DNA from: Nocardioides marmotae | GTDB taxonomy: Bacteria > Actinomycetota > Actinomycetes > Propionibacteriales > Nocardioidaceae | Reading direction: 5' to 3' | Length of the DNA: 64,000 bases | Assembly (NCBI RefSeq): GCF_013177455.1 | Contig: NZ_CP053660.1 | Span: 992,001-1,056,000, forward strand | Shown here: piece by piece, positions 46,830 to 56,852 of the stretch | Numbering within the stretch: position 1 is the first letter of the stretch | Layout: every line of letters begins with the position of its first letter | Program-made: the position numbers and the translations under genes | The notes under the pieces: generated by a model | Told to the model about the DNA's origin: nothing | Databases searched by the model: none | Seen by the model: the letters and a program-made list of their open reading frames with translations, nothing else

Positions 46830-47708
46830 ATGACCGGCTCTCGCGTCATCGAGGTCGAACAGCTGAACGTCACCTACGGCGACTTCGGAGCCGTCCGCGA
46901 CCTGTCCTTCCACGTCCAGCGGGGCGAGCTCTACGCGTTGCTGGGCACGAACGGAGCCGGCAAGACGTCCGCGCTGGAGGTGATCGAAGGTCACCGCCGG
47001 GCCACGTCGGGCACGGTGCGGGTCTTCGGCACGAGCCCGCAGGACCGGCGCGCCGTGCGGCCGCGGATGGGCATCATGCTGCAGGAGAGCGGCTTGTCCC
47101 GCGACCTGACGGTGGGGGAGTCCGTCGGCCTGATCGGCGCGTTGAGCGGAAGGCAGGACGACGTCGACCGGGTGCTCGCTGTCTCCGGCCTGACCCGCAA
47201 GAAGAGCACGATCGTCGCCCAGCTCTCGGGTGGCGAGAAGCGTCGCCTGGACTTCGCCACTGCCGTGTTCGGCGGGCCCGAGCTGGTCGTCCTGGACGAG
47301 CCCACGACGGGCCTGGACATCCAGTCCCGTGATGCGCTCTGGGCCGCTGTCGATCGGCTGCGCGACGAGGGATCCACGATCGTCCTCACCACCCATTACC
47401 TGGAGGAGGCGCAACAGCGCGCCGACCGCATCGGGGTCATGCACGAAGGCACGTTGCGGAGCGAGGGCACTGTTGCCGAGCTGACCCAGACCTTGCCGTC
47501 GATCATCAGCTTCGCGCTGCCCCCCGGCTCCCCGGAGCCGCCGATCGTGGGTGCGCTCAATGGCGCCTTCCATGTCGAGACCTTCGACCTGCAGGGCGAC
47601 CTCTACCGGCTCCTGGACTGGGCACACCACGCGCGCGTGGAGCTGCAGGTGCTGGAGGCCGGCCCGACCCGTCTCGACGACGTCTTCCGCGCCCTCGACC
47701 ATGCCTGA
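46830..47708 (+). CDS. ABC exporter ATPase (DrrA-like)
   Basis: 292 residues from ATG 46830, preceded by AAAGGAA. Walker A LLGTNGAGKTS, MLQESGLSRDLTVGES, signature LSGGEKRRL, Walker B LVVLDEPTTGLD and H-loop TTHYLEEAQ mark an ABC-2-type exporter ATPase of the drug-resistance group. The C-terminal domain ends with PTRLDDVFRALD, as in DrrA. The signature Gln/Arg pattern (EKRRLD) is typical of this group. Its permease follows after 55 bases. Confidence 0.9.
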   Translation: MTGSRVIEVEQLNVTYGDFGAVRDLSFHVQRGELYALLGTNGAGKTSALEVIEGHRRATSGTVRVFGTSPQDRRAVRPRMGIMLQESGLSRDLTVGESVGLIGALSGRQDDVDRVLAVSGLTRKKSTIVAQLSGGEKRRLDFATAVFGGPELVVLDEPTTGLDIQSRDALWAAVDRLRDEGSTIVLTTHYLEEAQQRADRIGVMHEGTLRSEGTVAELTQTLPSIISFALPPGSPEPPIVGALNGAFHVETFDLQGDLYRLLDWAHHARVELQVLEAGPTRLDDVFRALDHA

Positions 47709-47763
47709 ACCCACGAGCCGACGCCACCACGGCGACGCTGCGCCACGAAAGGGAACCACCGCC

Positions 47764-48479
47764 ATGTTCGAGATTGCTCGCAGTGAGCTGATCCAGATGC
47801 TCCGGAACCGGCTGGTCCTGGCGACCGGACTGGCCATCCCGATCGCCTTCAGCGCCTACGCCATCCATCAGCACGAGACCTTCTCCGAGGTCGGAAGCCC
47901 CGGTTACCTCGCGGCGATCGTGATGTTCGTCGTGATGGCGCTCGGGCTCTACACCACGGCGGTGACGACGCTGGCCTCCCGCCGGCAGGACCTCTTCCTC
48001 AAGCGGCTGCGCTCCACTGCGGCGAGCGATCCGGACATCATCGCCGGTCTGCTGCTGCCGCTCACCGTCATCGCACTCGTCCAGGTGGGCACGTTCCTGG
48101 CCGTGTTCGGCGTGGTCGCCACCAGTCCGGCTCAGATCCCCCTGCTGGTGGTGGCGATCCTGACGACGACGGCCATGATGGTCGCCCTTGCGCTGGCCAC
48201 CGCGGGACTCACGAACTCACCCGAGCACGCCCAAGTGACCACCCTGCCGGTGAGCCTGGCGTTGGTCGCCGTGGCCAGCTGGGTCGGGATCACGGGCACC
48301 GAGAGCCTCGGCTACCTCAAGCGACTTCTCCCCGGCGGCTCAGCCACCGAGCTCGTCGTCAACGCCTGGGGAGGCGGTGTCCCCCTCGCCGACTCGTTGC
48401 CCCTCCTGCTCCCCACGATGGGGTGGGTCGTCGCCGCCGTGGCACTCGCCGTCCGGCTCTTCCGCTGGGAGCCTCGCCG

Positions 48480-48483
<4 letters not shown>
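47764..48483 (+). CDS. ABC-2 type exporter permease
   Basis: 239 residues. A short N-terminal helix region (EIARSELIQMLRNRLVLATG) and six hydrophobic segments, with the LASRRQDLFLKRLRSTAAS loop that in ABC-2 permeases couples to the ATPase. Start ATG 47764 has AAAGGGAA upstream. The stop overlaps the start of a Ser/Thr kinase gene by 4 bases (ATGA), an unusual pairing that suggests the kinase and the exporter are made together. Confidence 0.88.
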
Positions 48484-50293
<1,810 letters not shown>

Positions 50294-50322
50294 CCGATGA
50301 GCGCACGCGAGGAAGAAGCCCC

Positions 50323-50538
50323 ATGAGATCAACCGACACCATCGTCGACGCTCTCCAGGCCCAGGCCCCAGGCGCGAGGATCGCCCGGTCAGGGCCGATC
50401 CAGGTGGCCCAGGACCTGGTCACCTACAGCTGGACGCTCACCGTCGGTGACGGGCCTGCGCTGGCCACCGGACGCGACGTGCTCATCGTGCGCGATGACG
50501 AGGTCGTCAGTCTCCACGTCGTCGTCGATGCGCCGTGA
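50323..50538 (+). CDS. Short NTF2/SnoaL-like protein, possibly truncated
   Basis: 71 residues with GAGGAAGAAG upstream. The second half (YSWTLTVGDGPALATGRDVL, then DEVVSLHVVVDAP) looks like the last strands of an NTF2/SnoaL-like domain, where a full domain is about 110-130 residues. It is thus either a remnant or a minimal version. The good ribosome site and 22-29 base spacing to neighbours argue that it is translated. Confidence 0.6.
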   Translation: MRSTDTIVDALQAQAPGARIARSGPIQVAQDLVTYSWTLTVGDGPALATGRDVLIVRDDEVVSLHVVVDAP

Positions 50539-50560
50539 TCACCCTCGGAAGGACCGACAC

Positions 50561-50872
50561 ATGACAGACATCCAGGTCGTCCACGACCCCTCCCGCCTGC
50601 GGTACCTGGCAAGCATCGGTGACGAACCGGCCGGCTTCGCCGAGTACATCCTCACCGACGAGCTGATCGTCTTCACCCACACCGACGTCGACCCACGGTT
50701 CGAGGGCGAGGGTGTCGGGTCGGCCCTCGCCCGGTTCGCGCTGGACGAGACCCGCGCCGCAGGCCAACGCAAGGTCATGCCGCTGTGCCCCTTCATCAAG
50801 GGCTGGATCGGACGGCATCGCGAGTACGTGCCGATGGTGTACGGCGCGCCCGAGTCGACGGCCAGGGACTGA
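50561..50872 (+). CDS. Small GNAT-like acetyltransferase, copy 1
   Basis: 103 residues from ATG 50561 with GGAAGGA upstream. GDEPAGFAEYIL, HTDVDPRFEGEGVGSALARF (acetyl-CoA loop, EGEGVGSAL) and KVMPLCPFIKGWIGRH match the YidJ/YjdJ group of compact GNAT proteins, whose substrates are not known. The next gene is a related second copy. Confidence 0.82.
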   Translation: MTDIQVVHDPSRLRYLASIGDEPAGFAEYILTDELIVFTHTDVDPRFEGEGVGSALARFALDETRAAGQRKVMPLCPFIKGWIGRHREYVPMVYGAPESTARD

Positions 50873-50908
50873 CATGGATCGAACGCCGCCACAAGAAGGG
50901 ACGCCCAC

Positions 50909-51301
50909 ATGACCAGGACGCTCACGGACAAGTCCGGTGCGACCGTGGAGGTCACGATCGAGATCGGCAGTCAGGTCAGCTCGTACACGGTGAGCCTCGC
51001 CGATGGATCAACCGTGGGCCGTGCCGACTTCGTTGATTCTCCCAGGACAGGCCATGACCGGATCTTCTTCCACACCGAGGTGGATGAGGCGTTCGGCGGG
51101 CGAGGTCTGGCGGGGCTGCTGGTCCGTGAGGCGCTTGCCGACAGCATCCGCAGGCACGTCACCGTCGTGCCGCTGTGTCCGGTGTTCGCCCGCCACCTGA
51201 AGATCCACGGGAGTGAGTTCACCGCTCAGGGCGGGGTGTTCCGCCGGCCGACCCCCGCGGACTTCGCCCTCGTCACACGGGTCGCACGAGGCGGAGCATG
51301 A
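50909..51301 (+). CDS. Small GNAT-like acetyltransferase, copy 2
   Basis: 130 residues with AGAAGGG upstream. The same core as the preceding gene: FFHTEVDEAFGGRGLAGLLV (acetyl-CoA loop GGRGLAGLL) and TVVPLCPVFARHLKIHG. The N-terminal ~45 residues and the last ~20 differ from copy 1. The stop sits at the start of a duplicated 15-base segment that holds two ribosome-binding sequences for the glutaminase gene. Confidence 0.78.
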   Translation: MTRTLTDKSGATVEVTIEIGSQVSSYTVSLADGSTVGRADFVDSPRTGHDRIFFHTEVDEAFGGRGLAGLLVREALADSIRRHVTVVPLCPVFARHLKIHGSEFTAQGGVFRRPTPADFALVTRVARGGA

Positions 51302-51330
51302 AGGAGGCGGAGCATGAAGGAGGCGGGGCA

Positions 51331-52671
51331 GTGCAGTCAGTCATTCCCGACTACCTGACCGAGGTACTGGCAGATGTCGAGTCGGATGTCTCCGGCGAGC
51401 CGGCGGGCTACATCCCCGAGCTCGCGGCAGCCGATCCCGATCGGCTCGGCGCGGTCTTCGCCACCCTCGACGGCAAGATCTACGGTGCCGGCGACGTCGA
51501 TACGGAGTTCACGATCCAGTCGATCTCCAAACCGTTCACCTACGCGCTGGCACTGGCAGATCGCGGCTTCGGCCCGGTGCTGGCCAAGGTCGGTGTGGAA
51601 CCCTCGGGTGAGGCGTTCAACCAGATCTCCCTCGAGCGTGAGAGCGGGCGCCCCCTCAACCCGATGATCAATGCCGGTGCCATCACCGCGCACTCGCTGG
51701 TGGGCTCGCAGGAGCTCGATCCGGCAGGACGCGCGGAGCGTGTGGTCGACGGCCTGTCCGCGTTCGCGGGGCGGCGGCTGAGCATCGACGATGCCGTGTG
51801 CGCCTCCGAGATGGAGCACGCCCATCGGAATCTGGCCATTGCGCACATGCTCCGCAGCTACCACATCCTCACCGAGGACCCGAGGGGCGTCGTCGACGGC
51901 TACATCCGTCAATGCTCCGTCCTGGTCACCGTGCGGGATCTGGCGATGATGGCCGCCACCTTGGCCAACCGTGGAGTGAACCCCGTCTCGGGCGATCGGG
52001 TGATCGGCGAACGGGTGGTGCGTCAGGTGCTGAGCGTCATGGCCACCTGCGGGATGTACGACTCGGCCGGTGACTGGGCGACCCAGGTCGGCATCCCGGC
52101 CAAGAGCGGGGTGGCCGGCGGGTTGATCGGCGCGCTGCCTGGCCAGATCGGGATCGCCACGCTCTCACCACGGCTGGACGCCCACGGGAACAGCGTTCGC
52201 GGGGTGTCGTTGTTCGAACGCTTCTCCTCCGACATGGGTCTGCACGTGATGGAGGTACCGGCATCCGCGCCTGCGGTCGTACGTGCCAACCACGTGGTGG
52301 ACGGCGGACGGCACGCAGTCCGTGTCATCGCGCTGCAGGGTGGGATCCGCTTCGCTGGAGCCGAGAGGATCGTGCGGGAGATCGTGGACGCCGCACCCGC
52401 CGAGATCAAGGTGGCTCTGGACCTCACCATGGTCTCTTCGATCGACGACGTGGCACGACGCATGGTGCTGGAGGTCGCGCGTCGGCTCACGTTGGACGGC
52501 CACGAGGTCTTCCTCGTCGATCCTGAAGCGCTCGTTCCAGATCCCGACCCCGGAGAGGGGGGCCGAGTCACCGTTGTCGAGGACCTTCAGCACGCCGTCC
52601 GTGGGCTCGTCGACAAGCATGAGCCGGGTCCTGGCTCGACGTCGGACAAGAAGCAGAGAGGGCCAGCGTGA
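51331..52671 (+). CDS. glsA: Glutaminase fused to a STAS-like domain
   Basis: 446 residues from GTG 51331 (AAGGAGG seven bases upstream); ATG 51298, overlapping the previous stop, is the alternative. Residues ~1-310 are a glutaminase A: YIPELAAADPDRLG, TIQSISKPFTYALA with the Ser-x-x-Lys pair, NPMINAGAITAHSLV, MATCGMYDSAGDWA and GIPAKSGVAGGL. Residues ~330-420 form a STAS-like domain (VRVIALQGGIRFAGAERI, ALDLTMVSSIDDVA), known from anti-sigma antagonists and SLC26 transporters. It turns glutamine into glutamate and ammonia, useful in acid stress. GTGA overlap with the pirin gene. Confidence 0.92.
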   Translation: MQSVIPDYLTEVLADVESDVSGEPAGYIPELAAADPDRLGAVFATLDGKIYGAGDVDTEFTIQSISKPFTYALALADRGFGPVLAKVGVEPSGEAFNQISLERESGRPLNPMINAGAITAHSLVGSQELDPAGRAERVVDGLSAFAGRRLSIDDAVCASEMEHAHRNLAIAHMLRSYHILTEDPRGVVDGYIRQCSVLVTVRDLAMMAATLANRGVNPVSGDRVIGERVVRQVLSVMATCGMYDSAGDWATQVGIPAKSGVAGGLIGALPGQIGIATLSPRLDAHGNSVRGVSLFERFSSDMGLHVMEVPASAPAVVRANHVVDGGRHAVRVIALQGGIRFAGAERIVREIVDAAPAEIKVALDLTMVSSIDDVARRMVLEVARRLTLDGHEVFLVDPEALVPDPDPGEGGRVTVVEDLQHAVRGLVDKHEPGPGSTSDKKQRGPA

Positions 52672-53639
52672 GCAACGTCGAGCAGCACCCCGAGGAAGAG
52701 GTGAGCGCCGCAGAGCCGGCCGATCGTCCCGAGATCCTCGAGCCGCGTGAGGTCCCGTTGGGAGGTCAGCGAGCGTTGATGGTCCGGCGCACGCTGCCAC
52801 AACGCGCGCGCAGCCTCCTCGGCGCATGGTGCTTCGCGGACTCCTTCGGTCCGACACCGGCATCCGCAGCGCGGACCATGGACACACGTCCGCATCCGCA
52901 CACCGGACTGCAGACCGTCAGCTGGCTGTACGCCGGGAAGCTCGAGCACCGCGATTCCGTGGGCAGCCTGAGCTCCATCGTTCCCGGCCAGGTGAACCTG
53001 ATGACCGCAGGGCGGGGCATCCAGCACTCGGAGGTCTCGACCGAGGACGCCCGAGGCCTGCACGGTGTGCAGCTGTGGGTCGCTCTGCCCGAGGCGCACC
53101 GATGGACCGAACCGTCGTTCGAGCACTACGTGCCGCCACCGGTCACGCACGGTGACGCCACCGTGCGTGTCTTCCTCGGTGACCTCCTCGGACAGTCGGC
53201 CCCGCTGACGACGTTCAGTCCTCTCGTAGCGGCACAGATCGATCTTCCTGCCGGCGGTGAGGTGCGCCTCCCCGTGAGCTCCGCCTTCGAGCACGGCCTG
53301 CTCGTCGACGCAGGGGAGCCGGCGCTGAACGGGATCGAGGTCGGTGCCGACCAGCTCTGCTACGTCCCTCCGGGATCTGGAGAGCTCGTCATCCGCGCGG
53401 GCGACGCCGCCGTGCGTGCGCTGCTCCTCGGCGGGGAGCCGCTGGGCGAGGAGATCGTCATGTGGTGGAACTTCGTCGGCCGGAGCCACGACGAGATCGT
53501 GGCCTTCCGTCGGGAGTGGCAGTCCGAGGTCATCGGAGGGGCCAACCCGTCCGGGCGATTCGGCGTCGTCAGGGGGTACGACGGTGACCCCCTGCCTGCC
53601 CCGGTCCTCCCGAACGCGACGCTTCACCCACGTCACTGA
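52668..53639 (+). CDS. Pirin family protein
   Basis: 323 residues from GTG 52668. Cupin fold with the pirin metal site: HPHTGLQTVSWLYAGKLEHR (three of the ligands) and MTAGRGIQHSE (the fourth region). The N-terminal ~40 residues are Glu-rich and extra. Some pirins act as quercetin dioxygenases or as redox-sensitive partners of other proteins. It closes the nine-gene array. Confidence 0.9.
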   Translation: MSNVEQHPEEEVSAAEPADRPEILEPREVPLGGQRALMVRRTLPQRARSLLGAWCFADSFGPTPASAARTMDTRPHPHTGLQTVSWLYAGKLEHRDSVGSLSSIVPGQVNLMTAGRGIQHSEVSTEDARGLHGVQLWVALPEAHRWTEPSFEHYVPPPVTHGDATVRVFLGDLLGQSAPLTTFSPLVAAQIDLPAGGEVRLPVSSAFEHGLLVDAGEPALNGIEVGADQLCYVPPGSGELVIRAGDAAVRALLLGGEPLGEEIVMWWNFVGRSHDEIVAFRREWQSEVIGGANPSGRFGVVRGYDGDPLPAPVLPNATLHPRH

Positions 53640-53850
53640 CGAGACAGCCATGGCGGTCACGTTGCTCGACGGGCGCCGGCCGGCGGTGCACAGCCTCAAC
53701 CTCCACGACGGGGTTCCGTCTCCGTGGTCGGCCGCGCCCGGCCGAGGGTCGCTCGCAACGCGTCGCGGCCGGGACGAGCCGTACGCGCTCGTCGGCGGGC
53801 CGTGACCCCGTCCGCCGGCCGCGGCGGGGCGCGTCCCTAGAGTGAGGGCC
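53640..53850. other. Boundary region between accessory array and TetR gene
   Basis: A frame of 51 codons (53650-53805, MAVTLLDGRRPAVHSL at its start) is present, but no family or ribosome site supports it, so it is not called. By eye GC rises towards the TetR gene, marking the return to host-like sequence. Confidence 0.5.
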
Positions 53851-54456
53851 ATGACGGCACCGGGCTCCGCGGACTGGCGGCGCTACGACCCGCCCGACCT
53901 GCCGCGCGTGCTCGACGCCGCATTGCAGTGCTTCGCCGAGCAGGGCTACCACGGCACGAGCATCCGCGACCTCGCTGCGACGGCAGGGCTCTCGGTGCCC
54001 GGCGTCTACCACCACTACCGGTCCAAGCAGGAGATCCTGCTCGCGCTGATGATGGCGGTGATGGACGAGCTGCTCGCGCGCAGCGAGGCGGCGCTGGCCT
54101 CGGCGCCGGACGAGCCGTCCGCGCGGTTCGACGTGCTCGTGGAGTCGCTGCTGCGGTTCCACATGTTCCGTCGGCAGCAGGCGTTCGTGGCGAGCAGCGA
54201 GATCCGCAGCCTGGCCCCGGAGAACCGCGAGGCGTACGTCGGCCGCCGCGACACCCAGCAGCGGATGATCGACGACGTGGTGACGGCGGGGGTCGAGGCC
54301 GGCGTGTTCGGCACGCCGTACCCGCTCGACGCCGCGCGGGCGGTCTCGACCCTGTGCGTCGGGGTGGCCTCCTGGTATCGCGAGGACGGCCCGCTCGCCC
54401 CCGACGAGCTGGTCGCCCGGCACCTGGTGCTGGCTCGCGGGCTCGTCCAGGCCTGA
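53851..54456 (+). CDS. TetR-family regulator
   Basis: 201 residues from ATG 53851; TAGAGT (53838-53843) ends 7 bases before it, and a GTG at 53842 is less likely. N-terminal helix-turn-helix: VLDAALQCFAEQGYHGTSIR, AATAGLSVPGVYHHYRSKQE. The ligand domain is typical of regulators of fatty-acid or CoA-ester genes. Its likely target is the operator 44-67 bases beyond its stop, in front of the acyl-CoA dehydrogenase gene. Confidence 0.9.
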   Translation: MTAPGSADWRRYDPPDLPRVLDAALQCFAEQGYHGTSIRDLAATAGLSVPGVYHHYRSKQEILLALMMAVMDELLARSEAALASAPDEPSARFDVLVESLLRFHMFRRQQAFVASSEIRSLAPENREAYVGRRDTQQRMIDDVVTAGVEAGVFGTPYPLDAARAVSTLCVGVASWYREDGPLAPDELVARHLVLARGLVQA

Positions 54457-54463
54457 GCCGTCG

Positions 54464-54523
54464 TTGACGGGGGCGGTCACCCGCTGCCAAACTGACCGAG
54501 CGAGCGATCGGTCGGTCGCTCGC
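54464..54523 (+). promoter_or_regulatory. Promoter and TetR-type operator of the acyl-CoA dehydrogenase operon
   Basis: TTGACG (54464-54469), 18 bases, then CAAACT (54488-54493) form a promoter. Just downstream, GCGAGCGA (54500-54507) and TCGCTCGC (54516-54523) form a perfect 8-base dyad around TCGGTCGG. A repressor there would cover the transcript start. The wording ACCGAGCGAGCG is common for TetR proteins that control acyl-CoA dehydrogenase genes. Confidence 0.75.
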
Positions 54524-54540
54524 CAACGAGGAGGATCGAC

Positions 54541-55734
54541 ATGAGTGACCCCGCAGACCTGGTGGACCGGACCCGAGCGTTCGTGCGCGAGCACGTCCTG
54601 CCGGTCGACGACGCGCACGACGGCGACATCGAGGCCGCGGGCGGCGACGAGCTGCGCGTGAAGCTGCAGGAGCAGGCGCGCGCCGCGGGCGTCTTCGCCC
54701 CGCACGCGCCGGTCGACTGCGGGGGCCTCGGCCTCGGCATGGTCGAGCGCTCGGCACCCTTCGAGGAGGCCGGCTACTCGCTCCTCGGGCCGCTGGCGAC
54801 CGGCATCGCCGCACCCGACGAGGGCAACGTGCACCTGCTCGCGCACGTCGCGACCGACGCCCAGCGGGCGACGTACCTCCAGCCGCTCGCGCGCGGCGAG
54901 GTCCGCTCGGCCTTCGCCATGACCGAGCCGGCGCCCGGCGCCGGCAGCGACCCGGCCGCGCTGCTCACCCGCGCGACCAAGGTCGACGGCGGCTGGGTGG
55001 TCAACGGCCGCAAGTGGTTCATCACCGGCGCCGACGGCGCGTCGTTCTTCATCACCATGGCCCGCACCAGCGGCGAGCCCGGCGGGGCCGGCGCCTCCGG
55101 CTCGGGCGGCGCCACGATGTTCCTGATGCCCGCCTCGACCGAGGGGCTCGAGGTCGTCCGGCACGTCGGCACCGTGGACCGCTCGATGATCGGCGGCCAC
55201 TGCGAGGTCACCTACACCGACGCCTTCGTCCCCGACTCCGAGGTCCTCGGCGGGGTGGACGAGGGGTTCCGCTACGCCCAGGTGCGGCTCGGCCCCGCCC
55301 GGATGACCCACGTGATGCGCTGGACCGGCGCCGCCCGGCGCGCCCACGAGGTGGCCGTGCGGCACGTGACCGAGCGCGAGGCGTTCGGCTCGCGGCTCGC
55401 CGACCTCGGGATGATCCAGCAGATGATCGCCGACAACGAGATCGACCTGGCCGCGACCCGCGCGCTGCTGCGCACCGCGTGCGAGGAGCTCGACGCGGGG
55501 GAGCGCGCCTCGGCGTCGACCTCGATCGCGAAGACCTTCGCCGGCGAGGCCCTGCACCGGGTCGTCGACCGCGCCACGCAGATGTGCGGCGGCCTGGGCG
55601 TCTCCACCGAGCTGCCCGTCGCCAGGATCGCGCGGGAGATCCGCCCGTTCCGCATCTACGACGGCCCCTCGGAGGTCCACCGCTGGTCGATCGCCAAGCG
55701 CGCGGTGCGCCGCGTGGAGAAGGAGCTCGGGTGA
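54541..55734 (+). CDS. Acyl-CoA dehydrogenase (ACAD10/11-like)
   Basis: 397 residues with GAGGAGGATC upstream. RSAFAMTEPAPGAGSDPAAL (FAD/substrate), GRKWFITGADGASFFI, RLGPARMTHVMRWTGAARRA, TERIAFGSRLADL-like EAFGSRLADLGMIQQMIADN, THE MCGGLGVSTELPVAR loop and FRIYDGPSEVHRWSIAKRAV define the family. The overlap with the phosphotransferase gene recalls ACAD10/11 in animals, where both parts are one protein. The substrate is therefore more likely a hydroxylated than a plain fatty acyl-CoA. Confidence 0.9.
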   Translation: MSDPADLVDRTRAFVREHVLPVDDAHDGDIEAAGGDELRVKLQEQARAAGVFAPHAPVDCGGLGLGMVERSAPFEEAGYSLLGPLATGIAAPDEGNVHLLAHVATDAQRATYLQPLARGEVRSAFAMTEPAPGAGSDPAALLTRATKVDGGWVVNGRKWFITGADGASFFITMARTSGEPGGAGASGSGGATMFLMPASTEGLEVVRHVGTVDRSMIGGHCEVTYTDAFVPDSEVLGGVDEGFRYAQVRLGPARMTHVMRWTGAARRAHEVAVRHVTEREAFGSRLADLGMIQQMIADNEIDLAATRALLRTACEELDAGERASASTSIAKTFAGEALHRVVDRATQMCGGLGVSTELPVARIAREIRPFRIYDGPSEVHRWSIAKRAVRRVEKELG

Positions 55735-56789
55735 GCCAGCCGGCCGCGGACCCCTCCGCGCTGAGCGAGGCCGAGCTCGCCGCCGTCGCCGAGCGGATGG
55801 CGGAGGCCGGCGAGCAGCTCGCCAGCCCGCTCACCGCACGGCTCATCGCGGGCGGACGGTCCAACCTGACGTACCGCCTCGACGACGGCGGCTCCGACGG
55901 CGGGGAGGGTGCTCGCGCCTGGGTGCTGCGGATGCCGCCGCGCGTCGGCCGCACCCCCTCCGCCCACGACGTGGCCCGGGAGTTCCGGGTCACCAGCGCG
56001 CTCGCCGGCGCCGGGGTGCCGGTCGCCCGGCCGGTGGTGCTCTGCGAGGACGAGTCGGTCATCGGGCTGCCGTTCGCGGTCGCGGCGTTCGTCGAGGGCC
56101 GCTCGGTCCAGTCGCGCGCGGACCTCGACCGGCTCGACGACCCGACCCTCGAGGCGACCACCGCGCGGCTGGTCGAGACCCTCGCCGGGCTGCACGCCGT
56201 CGACCACGTCGCGGCCGGCCTCGAGCGGTTCGGCCGCCCCGACGGGTACGCCGCGCGGCAGCTGCGTCGCTGGTCGGGCCAGTGGGAGATCGTCGGCGAC
56301 CCCGCGCTCACCCCGCTGGCGACCGACCTGGCCGGGCGGCTCGGCGCGGTCGCCTTCGACCAGCGCTCGACCGGCGTGGTGCACGGCGACTACCGCATCG
56401 ACAACACCCTGCTGTCCTTCGGCGAGGCCGGCCCGCGCGTCGAGGCCGTCGTCGACTGGGAGCTCTCCACCATCGGCGACCCGGTGGCCGACGTGGCGAT
56501 GATGTGCGTCTACCGCCACGACGGGCTCGACCTGGTGCTCGGCTCGCCGAGCGCGTGGACCAGCGACCGGCTGGCGTCCCCGGACGAGCTCGCGGCGGCG
56601 TACGAGGCCGCCGGCGGCGTACCGCTCGTCGACTGGGACGCCCACCTCGCGCTCGGCTACTACAAACTCGCCGTCATCGCCGCGGGGATCGACCACCGCT
56701 ACCGCGCCGGCGCGACCCACGGGGAGGGCTTCGACAGCGCGGCCCGCGCGGTCGAGCCGCTGCTCGTCGCGGGTCGGGAGCGCCTCTGA
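55731..56789 (+). CDS. Phosphotransferase (APH/ChoK-like), partner of the acyl-CoA dehydrogenase
   Basis: 352 residues from GTG 55731 (4-base overlap). GGRSNLTYRLDDGG (ATP loop), WVLRMPP (Lys/Arg strand), GVVHGDYRIDNTLL (catalytic HGDxxxxN) and VVDWELSTIGDPVADVA (metal-binding Asp) are aminoglycoside-phosphotransferase-like motifs. It matches the N-terminal kinase half of ACAD10/11, which phosphorylates 4-hydroxyacyl-CoA so that the dehydrogenase half can remove the phosphate. Confidence 0.9.
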   Translation: MSQPAADPSALSEAELAAVAERMAEAGEQLASPLTARLIAGGRSNLTYRLDDGGSDGGEGARAWVLRMPPRVGRTPSAHDVAREFRVTSALAGAGVPVARPVVLCEDESVIGLPFAVAAFVEGRSVQSRADLDRLDDPTLEATTARLVETLAGLHAVDHVAAGLERFGRPDGYAARQLRRWSGQWEIVGDPALTPLATDLAGRLGAVAFDQRSTGVVHGDYRIDNTLLSFGEAGPRVEAVVDWELSTIGDPVADVAMMCVYRHDGLDLVLGSPSAWTSDRLASPDELAAAYEAAGGVPLVDWDAHLALGYYKLAVIAAGIDHRYRAGATHGEGFDSAARAVEPLLVAGRERL

Positions 56790-56852
56790 GGCTTGACGCG
56801 CCTGCGACACGGGTAGCGGGTACTCGATCCTGACGAAGGCCGAGGAGGACCG

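Noticed and set aside
53650..53805. 51-codon gene after pirin
   Set aside because: No ribosome site, no recognisable family, and at a composition boundary; left uncalled.
53640..53850. Right-hand att copy for an element inserted at ychF
   Set aside because: No copy of the ychF end sequence was found here, so the whole 14.5-kb accessory region cannot be bounded by that repeat.
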